DNA of 64,000 bases from Pseudomonadota bacterium (GTDB lineage Bacteria; Pseudomonadota; Gammaproteobacteria; Burkholderiales; Rhodocyclaceae). The stretch lies in contig JAGTRU010000010.1 of assembly GCA_018261905.1 (NCBI GenBank), positions 124,001 through 188,000 on the forward strand, written 5' to 3'. How positions within the stretch are numbered: position 1 is the first letter of the stretch; each line of letters begins with the position of its first letter. A program made the position numbers and the translations under genes. This document shows positions 26,948 to 35,451 of the stretch, in pieces. The notes beneath the pieces are model-generated. The model saw only the letters and a list, made by a program, of their open reading frames with translations, was not told the origin of the DNA and ran no database searches.

Positions 26948-27628
26948 ATGGACGCCATTCAACACACCACTGAAAAAGCCAGCCGTGCCGCCGAACGCTG
27001 GTTGCAGGAACTTGGCCGCTCCGGCCTGCCCGGCGGCTTCGAGCAGCGCGAACTGGGCAAGGGCGGCTTGCTGTCCACGCCCTCGGCTGCCAACAACCAG
27101 GTCTTCATCGTGCACAGCGGCCGCCTGCGCGTCTACCTGGCCGGCGAAAACCGCGAACTGACGCTGACCTTCCTCGAAGCCGGCGACATCTACACGACGC
27201 ACACCCCGACCTATGTCGAAGCCGTCGCGCCGAGCACGTTGTGGCTGATCGACACCGCCTCCTTCGCCCGCAAGCTGGCCAGCGATCCCTCGGTAACGCC
27301 GGTCATGATGCGCGTCCTCGGCGGCATGCTGAACAATGCCGTCAAGCTCATCGAAGACCTCGCCTTCCGCGAAGTGCCGGCCCGCCTGGCACGCTTCCTC
27401 CTCGGCCTCGCCAACCGCCGCGGCCTGGTCTGCGACGAAGGCCTGCTCGTACCGCTCGACCTCGGCCTCGAAGACATCGCCAGCCTGCTCGGCACGACGC
27501 GGCAAAGCGTTTCCTTGCTGATCAACCAGTGGGAACGCGAAGGCCTGCTGCAACGGCAGGGCCGGCGGACGCTGCTGGTTCGTTCGTTGCGGGCGCTGGC
27601 CGAGCGCTGCCCGGATCCGGTGGGCTGA
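26948..27628 (+). CDS. CooA-like Crp/Fnr-family regulator (candidate haem CO sensor)
   Basis: 226 residues: an N-terminal effector domain, long dimerisation helix and C-terminal helix-turn-helix (LEDIASLLGTTRQSVSLLINQWEREGLL). It resembles Rhodospirillum rubrum CooA more than CRP or FNR: GRLRVYLAGENRELTLTFLEAGD aligns with the CooA GRLRVYL-GE-RE segment, and IEDLAF matches its C-helix. The CooA haem ligand His77 corresponds to His85 here (IYTTHTP). CooA Cys75 is Thr83, a change tolerated in CooA homologues outside R. rubrum. No FNR-type cysteines are present. A CooA-type palindrome and cowN lie 1.1 kb downstream. Confidence 0.75.
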   Translation: MDAIQHTTEKASRAAERWLQELGRSGLPGGFEQRELGKGGLLSTPSAANNQVFIVHSGRLRVYLAGENRELTLTFLEAGDIYTTHTPTYVEAVAPSTLWLIDTASFARKLASDPSVTPVMMRVLGGMLNNAVKLIEDLAFREVPARLARFLLGLANRRGLVCDEGLLVPLDLGLEDIASLLGTTRQSVSLLINQWEREGLLQRQGRRTLLVRSLRALAERCPDPVG

Positions 27629-27764
27629 GCGATTCAACATTGACCGCCAAGACGCGACTCCGGGCGACAAAAAATCGACTTGATATTCCATATGATTCAC
27701 TGCACGATGCCGATATGAGCACCATTTTTCTACAGCGTCGTTAGTGGCTACAAATGGAATTGTC

Positions 27765-28529
27765 ATGCACAAAATAAGCACGATATCGAAACACTTATCG
27801 CAAATGGCCGCTTTATGCGTCCTGCTCGTAGCCTCTGGGTGCGCAAGCTACACAACCCCAGGAGCAGGCGTAAGCGTTGGGAACCTATCGCAGGCAGATG
27901 CCGATATTGGAGAAATACTGAAACGGCAACCCGCCGCAACATTTCCCGCGCGCCTAGCCGTTGCTCGCATTCAAGCATCCGGCTACTACTCTCGGAACAA
28001 TGGAAATTGCTATGGCACTGGGCAGTATTGCGTGCTAACAACGCGTGATATTGAGACGGAAAAGGATTTTGAACGGCTATCTAAGACGGCTATGGTCGCA
28101 GATATGGCCATGATGAGTCGGATGATTCTTCCCGCAAAACTCGAATCGACTAAGGAACTACGACGGGCTGCAGCATCATTAAAAACTGATCTTCTTTTGG
28201 TCTACTCAGTCGACACTGGCTTTAACATCGAAAACACCGATATTGGCCCATTGGCTATGCTTTCTCTCGGATTTCTTCCAACCAAGAAAGCACGTGTTAC
28301 GTCCACCGCTTCTGCAGCAATTTATGACGTTCGAACAGGGTTTCTATATGGGGTTGCGGAAGCTACTACAACCGAGGAGCAGCGAGGAACTTTTTGGTCC
28401 AGCTCGGAGGCTGTCGACAACGCAAGAGTTAAAGCAGAAGCAGAGGCATTCAAAAAACTGGTTGGAGAACTGGAGGTTCTTTCTGCCAATGTAGTTCGCC
28501 AGCATGCGCAAAGACCTCCCCACAGCTAA
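27765..28529 (+). CDS. Putative lipoprotein, unknown function
   Basis: 254 residues from ATG 27765 (a GTG at 27744 is also in frame). The signal sequence ends in ALCVLLVASGC, a lipobox, so the protein is probably lipidated. I do not recognise the mature part; it contains segments DLLLVYSVDTGFNIENTDIGPL and SAAIYDVRTGFLYGVAEAT, reminiscent of proteins that report on envelope or stress functions. Base composition is clearly more AT-rich than the flanking genes, which suggests separate ancestry. The 299 bases that follow hold only a terminator and the cowN promoter region. Confidence 0.7.
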   Translation: MHKISTISKHLSQMAALCVLLVASGCASYTTPGAGVSVGNLSQADADIGEILKRQPAATFPARLAVARIQASGYYSRNNGNCYGTGQYCVLTTRDIETEKDFERLSKTAMVADMAMMSRMILPAKLESTKELRRAAASLKTDLLLVYSVDTGFNIENTDIGPLAMLSLGFLPTKKARVTSTASAAIYDVRTGFLYGVAEATTTEEQRGTFWSSSEAVDNARVKAEAEAFKKLVGELEVLSANVVRQHAQRPPHS

Positions 28530-28707
28530 CCCTAGGCTTACCGGATAGCTGAACAGTAGCGGTTTCCTTCATCATCGTGGCGGCGTCGCTGCCGGTTAGC
28601 TTCGCGTTTCAGGGCATCCGCTTTTCCGAACTAGCTACTTCCGCTCGGGGTACAGAATTGCCTTTGGGATGTAAATTCGTTAGCGGGATTGATGGCCTTT
28701 TTTGTCA

Positions 28708-28739
28708 CCCCCAGCGCCTTGGGGTCTAGGCGCTGGGTT
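28708..28739 (+). terminator. Intrinsic terminator upstream of cowN
   Basis: CCCAGCGCC pairs with GGCGCTGGG (9 bp) around a 10-nt loop, followed by TTTT. It isolates cowN from the lipoprotein transcript. Confidence 0.75.
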
Positions 28740-28756
28740 TTGCTCTTAACAGGAAC

Positions 28757-28772
28757 TGTCGGCTGGCCGACG
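28757..28772. promoter_or_regulatory. CooA-type palindrome upstream of cowN
   Basis: TGTCG-N6-CGACG, with a perfect 14-bp core GTCGGC-TG-GCCGAC, centred about 64 bases before the cowN ATG. CooA of R. rubrum recognises TGTCA-N6-CGACA; spacing is identical and only the outer base of each half-site differs. Binding is inferred. Confidence 0.55.
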
Positions 28773-28828
28773 GAATTGTTTTGGGCCGGCCTTTACAGTG
28801 GCACCCGTCAATATTCAGGGAGCCTCGC

Positions 28829-29146
28829 ATGGAAACCAGCAAATCAGCACCGCCGGATTGCGGTTGCGGCAAGAAGGTCGACCGCTACGTCACCTTCAAC
28901 GACATCGATTGCGCCGGCAACGCCCGTCGCCTGATGGAGTGCATCGAACGCAACGTGCCGAACGCCAAGCGTACGGCGCCGTTCTGGCCGTATTTCATGG
29001 CCAAGCGCCAGCCGAAGAGCGGCACGGCGCCGGACGACCTGTTCCTGATCCACTGCCACATCAACGTCATTCGCGAGCTGTTCGACGAGTGCGGCGATAC
29101 GGCGGCGCAGACCTTGCTGACCCAGGTCGAGGAAGAGTGCTGCTGA
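28829..29146 (+). CDS. cowN: N2-fixation sustaining protein CowN
   Basis: 105 residues from ATG 28829. The core DRYVTFNDIDCAGNARRLM, FWPYFMAKRQPKSGTAPDDLFLIHCHINVIRELF and the ending LLTQVEEECC match CowN. CowN lets nitrogenase work in the presence of carbon monoxide, probably by binding near its active site. An extra N-terminal CGCGKK stretch precedes the conserved region. The upstream CooA-type palindrome and nearby CooA-like gene suggest CO induction. No nif genes are in the window, but the gene implies that the organism fixes nitrogen. A decayed partial copy lies at 30267. Confidence 0.93.
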   Translation: METSKSAPPDCGCGKKVDRYVTFNDIDCAGNARRLMECIERNVPNAKRTAPFWPYFMAKRQPKSGTAPDDLFLIHCHINVIRELFDECGDTAAQTLLTQVEEECC

Positions 29147-29174
29147 GTGCTTAGGGCCGAGCCTCTTCCCGCAA

Positions 29175-30185
29175 CTAGCCAGCACACTCGCGAAATACAT
29201 CCTGCAATTCCGGATGGCCTTCCGTCGCGGCGACCAGTTTGTCGGAAAGTGGCCGGATGGCTTCAGCCATCGCGGTCGGGACGGCTTGCCAGGCATCCGT
29301 CAGTAAATGCGCTTCGCTGTCGGCAATCAGTCCTCCGAGAACGAGGGCTTGCCGCCTGTCCTTTTCCGCCTTTTCCTGGAAGCCGCGCCGTTGCGTGCTG
29401 GCATACAGCTTGTGCCAGACGAAGCGGGCGGCCTGGGGCAGCTTGACCGGGATGCAGTGACCACCGGCCAGAATGGCCGCCGGCTCCGGATTTTCGAGCA
29501 GGTAGTCGTAGAACGGAACGGCCTGCGCGCACCATTCGAGCTCGGGTACGGCGACGATGGTGCCAAGGACATCGCCGGGCGTCAGCACGTCGACGCGCAG
29601 CCCTTGTACGCCTGGTAACTTGACTGATGTTGATGGCGTGTGCGACGGCATGCCGGGAACGGGAACAAACGGCAAGCCGGTTGCCTTGATCGTTTCAAGA
29701 AAAGAGAGCGGGGCGGCGAATTTGAGCGGTTTGCCTCGGGCGATGTCCACGTCCTGCGTTCGTGCGGCGACGGTCATGCCGCCCAGTTCGTTCAACCAGG
29801 CCATGAATGCCAAAGTGCCGACAAGTATCAGGCCGGCCTCGAAGGCATGCCGGTTGTGCAATTCGACCATGACGCGTGCGACGGATTTGTCGGCGACCTG
29901 GAAGCCCAGCTTGCGGAGATTGGATACTTGTTTGGCGACCCATTCGTGATACGCAATTTGCTGGCGAATGCTTTCGAGCTTGTCGGCATCCATTTCGTTA
30001 CAGATGAACTTCTCTTCGCTCTTTCCGGGTACGGGATAAAAGACGCGATACCAATAGGCGTGACCGGTTCCCGCTCTGAGCGTGAGCGAGCCGGGCGTAC
30101 CAGGAAGCAACTCGCCTGCGGACAGGGTGCGTTCCTTGAGCTCTGCGTACTGGGTACGAAAAGCGAGTTCGTGTGTCCGGTACAA
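29175..30185 (-). CDS. GSU2403-type nucleotidyltransferase-fold protein
   Basis: 336 residues starting at TTG 30185; the only nearby ATG is followed at once by a stop. The central part carries a nucleotidyltransferase-fold pattern (LVGTLAFMAW followed by ARTQDVDIARG), as in the NTP_transf_8/GSU2403 family and, more distantly, AbiEii-type toxins. The rest is helical. The gene lies between intact cowN and a truncated cowN copy, so it looks inserted. Its promoter region contains four copies of an 8-bp operator-like motif, suggesting tight repression. No antitoxin or regulator partner is adjacent. Function unknown. Confidence 0.75.
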   Translation of the reverse strand: MYRTHELAFRTQYAELKERTLSAGELLPGTPGSLTLRAGTGHAYWYRVFYPVPGKSEEKFICNEMDADKLESIRQQIAYHEWVAKQVSNLRKLGFQVADKSVARVMVELHNRHAFEAGLILVGTLAFMAWLNELGGMTVAARTQDVDIARGKPLKFAAPLSFLETIKATGLPFVPVPGMPSHTPSTSVKLPGVQGLRVDVLTPGDVLGTIVAVPELEWCAQAVPFYDYLLENPEPAAILAGGHCIPVKLPQAARFVWHKLYASTQRRGFQEKAEKDRRQALVLGGLIADSEAHLLTDAWQAVPTAMAEAIRPLSDKLVAATEGHPELQDVFRECAG

Positions 30186-30190
30186 AGCCG

Positions 30191-30260
30191 TTACCCCATA
30201 AAATAAAAATTAATGGGGTAATCGTAGCATTACCCCATAAAAATACAATTCGTGGGGTAA
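30191..30260 (-). promoter_or_regulatory. Four-copy operator array and promoter of the nucleotidyltransferase gene
   Basis: TTACCCCA occurs at 30191-30198 and 30230-30237, and its complement TGGGGTAA at 30214-30221 and 30253-30260. Each inverted pair is spaced by exactly 23 bp. On the minus strand TTGTAT (30243-30248) and TACGAT (30221-30226), 16 bp apart, form a plausible promoter embedded in the array, 36 bases before the TTG start. Confidence 0.6.
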
Positions 30261-30266
30261 TTAACC

Positions 30267-30379
30267 AAATCAGTGCCGCCGGATTGTGCTTGCGGCAAGA
30301 CGGCGAGTCGCTACGTGCCGAATGCGGCGATACGGCGGCGCAGACCTTGCTCACTCAGGTCGAGGAAGCGTGCTGCTGA
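30267..30379 (+). pseudogene. Decayed, internally deleted cowN copy
   Basis: The first 45 bases match the 5' part of cowN (translated KSVPPDCACGKTASRYV versus KSAPPDCGCGKKVDRYV). The last 60 match its 3' end (ECGDTAAQTLLTQVEEACC versus ECGDTAAQTLLTQVEEECC), but in a different frame. About 60 codons between them are missing and there is no start codon. It is therefore a remnant of a duplicated cowN and marks the far side of the nucleotidyltransferase insertion. Confidence 0.85.
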
Positions 30380-30383
30380 ACCG

Positions 30384-31277
30384 TCAGAGCAGGGCGGGCA
30401 AACGCTCGCTCAGGAAGTCGAGCAGGCAGGCGATGCGCGCCGAGAGTGCGGTATTGCGGTAATAGACGGCGTTGATTGGTTGAAATGAGGCAAGCGTGGC
30501 GCTGCTAAATAGCTCGACGAGGCGGCCCGTCGCCCGATCTTCGCGGGTCATGAAATCGGACAGGAAGACAATGCCTTCACCAGCCAGCGCCAGTTGGCGC
30601 AAGGTTTCGCCGCTGGAGGCGGAGAGTGCCGGGGTGATGGTCTGCCCCTCTGTCTCGCCCTGGCGCAATGGCCAGGTATTCAAGGAGCCCGGTGTGATGA
30701 AGCCGAGACAGCTATGCCCGGCCAGTTCGGCCGGCGTTTCCGGTTGGCCGCGGCGCGCCAGATAGCTCGGGGCGGCCAGGATGCGCCGGCGGCTCTGGCC
30801 AAGCGGGCGGGCGTGCAGGGTTGAATCCTGCAGGTGGCCGATGCGGATGGCGACGTCGGTACGGCGCTCCAGCAAATCGATGAATTGGTCGCTGCTGGCC
30901 AGTTCGAGCTCGATGGCCGGGTAGGCGCGCCGGAAATCGCCGATCAGCGGCACCATGACATGCAGCATGAAGGGCGAGGCCGTATCGAGCCGCAGCCGCC
31001 CGGCCGGCGCCTGGCGGCGGACTAGCAGCGACTCCTCGGCGGCGTCGATGGCGTCGATGATCTGCCGGGCGTGGCCGAGAAACAGCTTGCCTTCCTCGCT
31101 CAGTTCGATGCGCCGCGTCGTGCGGTTGAGCAGGGTGGTGGCGAGTTTTTGTTCGAGGCGGCCGAGGGCGCGGCTGATGCCCGAGGTGGTCTGGCCGAGT
31201 TGCTCGGCGGCGGCGGTGATCGAACCGCAGTCGATGACGCTGGTGAAGGCTTGCAGTTCTTCGGTGCTGATCTTCAT
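30384..31277 (-). CDS. LysR-family transcriptional regulator
   Basis: 297 residues. It has an N-terminal winged helix (LQAFTSVIDCGSITAAAEQLGQTTSGISRALGRLEQKL) and a complete effector domain (APAGRLRLDTASPFMLHVMVPLI). It diverges from the MFS gene at 31381 with a 103-bp spacer, the usual layout for a LysR protein controlling an efflux transporter. Its stop lies five bases from the end of the cowN remnant. Confidence 0.92.
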   Translation of the reverse strand: MKISTEELQAFTSVIDCGSITAAAEQLGQTTSGISRALGRLEQKLATTLLNRTTRRIELSEEGKLFLGHARQIIDAIDAAEESLLVRRQAPAGRLRLDTASPFMLHVMVPLIGDFRRAYPAIELELASSDQFIDLLERRTDVAIRIGHLQDSTLHARPLGQSRRRILAAPSYLARRGQPETPAELAGHSCLGFITPGSLNTWPLRQGETEGQTITPALSASSGETLRQLALAGEGIVFLSDFMTREDRATGRLVELFSSATLASFQPINAVYYRNTALSARIACLLDFLSERLPALL

Positions 31278-31380
31278 ATTGTTGATTTTCAGTCAAGTAT
31301 GTTTGGCATATAACCGGGTTTTTCGGCAAGAGTAAAGCGCGGAGACTGCGTTCTTCGTCATTTCGACCGGAGTCTTCGCC

Positions 31381-32553
31381 ATGCCTATTGCCCTTCTCGC
31401 GCTGACCGTCAGCGCTTTTGCCATCGGTACCACCGAGTTCGTCATCGTCGGGCTGCTCCCGACGATTGCCGCCGACCTCGGTGTCAGCCTGCCTTCAGCC
31501 GGCCTGCTGGTCAGCCTTTACGCCCTTGGCGTGGCGGTCGGTGCACCGGTATTGACGGCGCTGAGCGGCCGCCTGCCGCGCAGGTTCCTGCTGCTCGGCC
31601 TGATGGCCTTGTTCACTGTTGGCAATCTGCTGGCCTGGCAGGCGCCCAGCTATGAAACGCTGATCATCGCCCGCATCCTGACCGGCCTGGCGCACGGCGT
31701 CTTTTTCTCGATTGGTTCGACCATCGCGACCAGCCTGGTACCCAAGGAAAAGGCGGCGAGCGCCATTGCCATCATGTTTACAGGCCTGACCGTCGCGTTA
31801 GTCACCGGCGTGCCGCTCGGCACCTTCGTCGGCCAGCATTTCGGCTGGCGTGCCACTTTCCTTGCCGTCTCGATGCTCGGCGTGATCGCCTTCCTGATCA
31901 GCCTGTTCTTCATTCCCGGCAATATCCGGCATCAGGCGCCGGCTTCCTTGCTGCGCCAACTCGAAGTGCTGACCAAGCCGCGCTTGCTGCTGGTCTATGC
32001 CAAGACGGCGCTCGGCTACGGCGGCTCCTTCATCGCCTTCACCTTCCTGGTGCCGATCCTGCAGGATGTCAGCGGTTTCAGTGCCAACGCGGTCAGCCTG
32101 GTATTGCTGGTCTATGGCGTGTCGGTCGCTGCCGGCAATATCTGGGGCGGCAAGCTGGCTGACAAGCACGGTCCGATCCGTGCGCTGCAGGTGATTTTTT
32201 CGCTGCTGGCACTGGTCCTTTTTGCGCTGACCTTCACTGCGCCGCATCCATGGCTGGCGCTGGCAACGATCATGGTCTGGGGCGCCGTCGCCTTCGGCAA
32301 TGTGCCGGGCCTGCAGGTTTATGTCGTGCAGCAGGCCGAGCGTTATGCGCCGCATGCCGTCGATGTCGCTTCCGGGCTGAATATCGCTGCGTTCAACATC
32401 GGCATTGCCGGCGGTGCCTGGCTGGGCGGCCTGATCGTCGCCGATTCGGGATTGATGACCACCCCGTGGGTCGGGGCCCTGGTCGTGCTTCTGGCGCTGG
32501 CCATTACCACCTGGAGCGGTCGCCTCGATCGGCGGGCTCTGGCTCTTGCCTGA
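31381..32553 (+). CDS. MFS efflux transporter (AraJ/YdhP-like)
   Basis: 390 residues with about twelve membrane helices. The N-terminus LTVSAFAIGTTEFVIVGLLPTIAADLGVSLPSAGLLVSLYALGVAVGAP is diagnostic of the AraJ/YdhP sugar-efflux-like branch of the DHA1 drug:H+ antiporters. It is divergent from the LysR gene at 30384 and probably under its control. The substrate is unknown. Confidence 0.9.
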   Translation: MPIALLALTVSAFAIGTTEFVIVGLLPTIAADLGVSLPSAGLLVSLYALGVAVGAPVLTALSGRLPRRFLLLGLMALFTVGNLLAWQAPSYETLIIARILTGLAHGVFFSIGSTIATSLVPKEKAASAIAIMFTGLTVALVTGVPLGTFVGQHFGWRATFLAVSMLGVIAFLISLFFIPGNIRHQAPASLLRQLEVLTKPRLLLVYAKTALGYGGSFIAFTFLVPILQDVSGFSANAVSLVLLVYGVSVAAGNIWGGKLADKHGPIRALQVIFSLLALVLFALTFTAPHPWLALATIMVWGAVAFGNVPGLQVYVVQQAERYAPHAVDVASGLNIAAFNIGIAGGAWLGGLIVADSGLMTTPWVGALVVLLALAITTWSGRLDRRALALA

Positions 32554-32723
32554 TTTTGTTCTGGGCAGCGTGGCCTCGGTCGCGCAGGCCTGCTTGCCTG
32601 CTGTTATTCGCGACCATTTCAAGGATGATAGAGCCACTTGGCTTCTCTCTGGGTGTATTGGGCAGTGGCATCCTGATTCGCCGCGAGGTAGCGCGCGGCG
32701 CCTAAGATAGCCGGCCAGACTGG

Positions 32724-32739
32724 TGGCACACTCCCTGCT
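32724..32739 (+). promoter_or_regulatory. Candidate sigma-54 promoter
   Basis: TGGCAC-N5-CTGCT gives the GG-N10-GC spacing of -24/-12 elements, 105 bases before the hypothetical gene at 32845. The 291-bp spacer 32554-32844 otherwise holds only that gene's ribosome binding site. Confidence 0.5.
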
Positions 32740-32844
32740 TTTTACTCCGGCTACTCCTGATTTTCTGAATACGGATGAACAACTGGCAATAACGCCGGTA
32801 GCCAGTCTCGGCAACGGCAAAATTTACCGTGAGGGGAAACTGAA

Positions 32845-33612
32845 ATGGATATTCACAACATTGGCACACCGATCACCGCCAGTCAGCGTCACGGCTACCG
32901 CGAAACGCCGGGGAGCAGCTTTTACGAGACCTACCAGTCAGCATTCAAGGCGCAGAGCACCGGCAATGCAAACGGCACGGCGACGCTGGCCGAAAAATCG
33001 CTGGAAGATATCTTGGGCACGACGCACACCGAACTTTCAGCCCTGCGCGGCGTCAGTCAGCAATGCCAGGCAACTTATGCCGCGGTGCTGGATAAAGCTT
33101 ACAGTTCGGGGGGCATGCTAAACGCCCGCCAGTTTCTTGGCTCGCTGTCCGCTCTGGAACTGGATGCAGTACGGCAGAATCATTGCTTGGCCGCGCCAAT
33201 CAATACCGCTGGATTGAGCGAAGAAGGCGCCGAAAATCTTCTGCTGCCGGAAGGTTACAGCGTCGACTTGAACCACGACGGCATTGATGAAGTTGGGGCG
33301 GCGCGCACCGCATCTTTTCCGCCCAAGGATGCCCCTGCCGATTTCAAGGAAGCCTGGTTCCAAGCCACGGCCAATATGGATCCGGGAATGATGATGACCT
33401 ACGGGCTGATGATGCACGACGCCGTCTATGGCATGCAGATCAACGGTCAGAGCCAGGGCTCCCTCTACGCGGCTGACGACACCGATAGCTACCGCAGCAT
33501 CATCAGCAACTACTTGGCATCGCTGGAGGCCAACAAGGGCTTCCTGGTCGAGGGGCAGTATGAGCGTGACAAGGCTTTCTTCAGCAAGCTGCAGTCACTG
33601 CTAGCCGCCTGA
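32845..33612 (+). CDS. Hypothetical protein
   Basis: 255 residues from ATG 32845, preceded by GAGGGG. No signal peptide or membrane helix is evident. I do not recognise the family. Visible features are a Ser/Gly/Thr-rich N-terminal region, an EF-hand-like [13 protein letters not shown] stretch with conserved-looking spacing, and a Met-rich segment ([15 protein letters not shown]). A candidate sigma-54 promoter upstream suggests nitrogen- or motility-linked expression. It is monocistronic: the next gene starts 196 bases later behind its own TATAAT box. Confidence 0.7.
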   Translation: MDIHNIGTPITASQRHGYRETPGSSFYETYQSAFKAQSTGNANGTATLAEKSLEDILGTTHTELSALRGVSQQCQATYAAVLDKAYSSGGMLNARQFLGSLSALELDAVRQNHCLAAPINTAGLSEEGAENLLLPEGYSVDLNHDGIDEVGAARTASFPPKDAPADFKEAWFQATANMDPGMMMTYGLMMHDAVYGMQINGQSQGSLYAADDTDSYRSIISNYLASLEANKGFLVEGQYERDKAFFSKLQSLLAA

Positions 33613-33808
33613 AGAGCTGAGCTGCTCAGCGTGGGGTGACATCTCAGCGCCTCGCGTATTTTTTGCGCGGGTAATACCTTCCAAATTTTGGGCCATTTTG
33701 CGGCTGGCCGCAGCAATTGGCCGTATTGTGGCGGTGTCGTGTAAGCACAAACGGTTGCCTGGCCGGCAAAGGTATAATTGCCGCCTTTCCGCATTTCCAA
33801 GCCCCGCC

Positions 33809-35383
33809 GTGACTCCCCTCGAAACTGAAATCGCCCGCCGGCGTACCTTTGCCATCATTTCCCACCCTGACGCCGGTAAGACGACGCTGACCGAAAAGCT
33901 GCTGTGGTTCGGCGGCGCCATCCAGGTGGCCGGCGAAGTGCGCGCCCGCAAGGCTTCGCGCCATGCAACCTCGGACTGGATGGAGCTGGAAAAGCAGCGC
34001 GGCATTTCGGTGACCTCGTCGGTGATGCAGTTCCCCTACCGCGAATGCATGGTCAACCTGCTCGACACGCCGGGCCACGAGGACTTTTCGGAAGACACCT
34101 ACCGCACGCTGACGGCCGTCGACTCGGCGGTCATGGTCATCGACTCGGTGAATGGCGTTGAAGCGCAGACGATCAAGCTGTTGAACGTCTGCCGTATGCG
34201 CGACACGCCGATCCTCACCTTCATCAATAAGCTCGACCGCGAAGGCAAGGAGCCGATCGACCTGCTCGATGAAATCGAGTCGGTGCTCGGCATCCAGTGT
34301 GCGCCGATGACTTGGCCGATCGGCATGGGCAAGCGTTTCCGCGGCGTCTATCACCTCTACGACGACGCCATCGCCTTCTTCGATCCGCAGGCCGAAAAGG
34401 GTACGGCCGAGATCATCCAGGGCCTCGACAATCCGCGTCTCGACGAGTTGATCGGCAGCCAGGCCGACGAACTGCGCCTGGACATCGAACTGGTGCGCGG
34501 CGCTTCGCACGCCTTTGATGCCGAGGCTTACCTGAATGGCCAGCAGTCGCCGGTGTTCTTCGGTTCAGCAGTCAATAACTTCGGTGTGCAGAGCCTGCTC
34601 GATGCCGTGGTCGACCTGTCGCCGGCGCCGATTGCCCGGCCGGCGGTGAGCCGCCAGGTCGATCCGAATGAGCCGAAATTCTCCGGTTTCGTCTTCAAGA
34701 TCCAGGCCAACATGGACCCCAAGCACCGCGACCGCATCGCTTTCCTGCGCGTCTGCTCGGGCCGCTTCGAACGCGGCATGAAGGTCAAGCAGGGGGCCGG
34801 CGGCAAGTTCATCGCCGTCAATAACGCCATCACCTTCATGGCCCGCGACCGCAGCACGACCGACGAAGCCTATCCGGGCGACATCATCGGCATCCCCAAC
34901 CACGGCACCATCCGTCTCGGCGAAACCTTCACCGAAGGCGAGGATTTGCGCTTCACCGGCATTCCGTCCTTCGCGCCGGAGCATTTCCGCCTGGCCCGCA
35001 TCGCCAATCCGCTGAAAATCAAGCAACTGCAGAAGGGCCTGCAGCAATTGGCGGAAGAGGGCGCGACGCAGCTCTTCCGGCCGCTGTCCGGCACCGACCT
35101 GATCCTTGGCGCGGTCGGTACGCTGCAGTTCGACGTGGTGGCCAGCCGCTTGGAAAACGAATACGGCGTGCAGGTCATTTTCGAGAGCTACAATTGCTCG
35201 ACGGCGCGCTGGATTCATGGCGATCCGGTCGAACTGCGGCAATTGTCCGATCGCTACAGCGCCAACGTGGCGCTCGACGGGGCCGATGATCCGGTCTATC
35301 TGGCGCCGAACAATGTTTATCTGAACATGGTCAAAGAGAAATACCCCAATTTGCGCTTCCTCGAAGCGCGCGAGGTGATTTGA
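33809..35383 (+). CDS. prfC: Peptide chain release factor 3
   Basis: 524 residues from GTG 33809. The GTPase motifs are intact: G1 [10 protein letters not shown]3 DTPGHEDF, G4 NKLD. The RF3-specific start [15 protein letters not shown] and domains II-III follow. RF3 recycles RF1 and RF2 from the ribosome after termination. A TATAAT box lies at 33773-33778. The upstream in-frame extension to 33698 lacks an RF3-like sequence and is rejected. Confidence 0.96.
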   Translation: MTPLETEIARRRTFAIISHPDAGKTTLTEKLLWFGGAIQVAGEVRARKASRHATSDWMELEKQRGISVTSSVMQFPYRECMVNLLDTPGHEDFSEDTYRTLTAVDSAVMVIDSVNGVEAQTIKLLNVCRMRDTPILTFINKLDREGKEPIDLLDEIESVLGIQCAPMTWPIGMGKRFRGVYHLYDDAIAFFDPQAEKGTAEIIQGLDNPRLDELIGSQADELRLDIELVRGASHAFDAEAYLNGQQSPVFFGSAVNNFGVQSLLDAVVDLSPAPIARPAVSRQVDPNEPKFSGFVFKIQANMDPKHRDRIAFLRVCSGRFERGMKVKQGAGGKFIAVNNAITFMARDRSTTDEAYPGDIIGIPNHGTIRLGETFTEGEDLRFTGIPSFAPEHFRLARIANPLKIKQLQKGLQQLAEEGATQLFRPLSGTDLILGAVGTLQFDVVASRLENEYGVQVIFESYNCSTARWIHGDPVELRQLSDRYSANVALDGADDPVYLAPNNVYLNMVKEKYPNLRFLEAREVI

Positions 35384-35386
35384 AGC

Positions 35387-35426
35387 AGTTATTAGTTGGT
35401 AGTCGGTAGTTGTTAGTTGTTAGTTT
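35387..35426. repeat. Degenerate tandem TAGTTG/GTTAGT repeats
   Basis: About 40 bases between prfC and moaE consist of imperfect repeats of a 6-7-bp unit (TTAGTTGGTAGTCGGTAGTTGTTAGTTGTTAGT). It is low complexity; spacing is irregular and there are no CRISPR-like spacers. Confidence 0.6.
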
Positions 35427-35451
35427 GCCAGGCAAGCAAATGGAGGGCAGG

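Noticed and set aside
25826..27781. 651-residue minus-strand open frame
   Set aside because: Antisense to the YhdH-like and CooA-like genes, which both have clear family motifs and ribosome binding sites.
28757..28772. NifA upstream activator site for cowN
   Set aside because: No TGT-N10-ACA pattern and no -24/-12 promoter with correct spacing is found upstream of cowN; the dyad fits CooA-type spacing better.
35387..35426. Short tandem repeats as a CRISPR array
   Set aside because: Units are only 6-7 bp, contiguous and degenerate, with no spacers and no cas genes.
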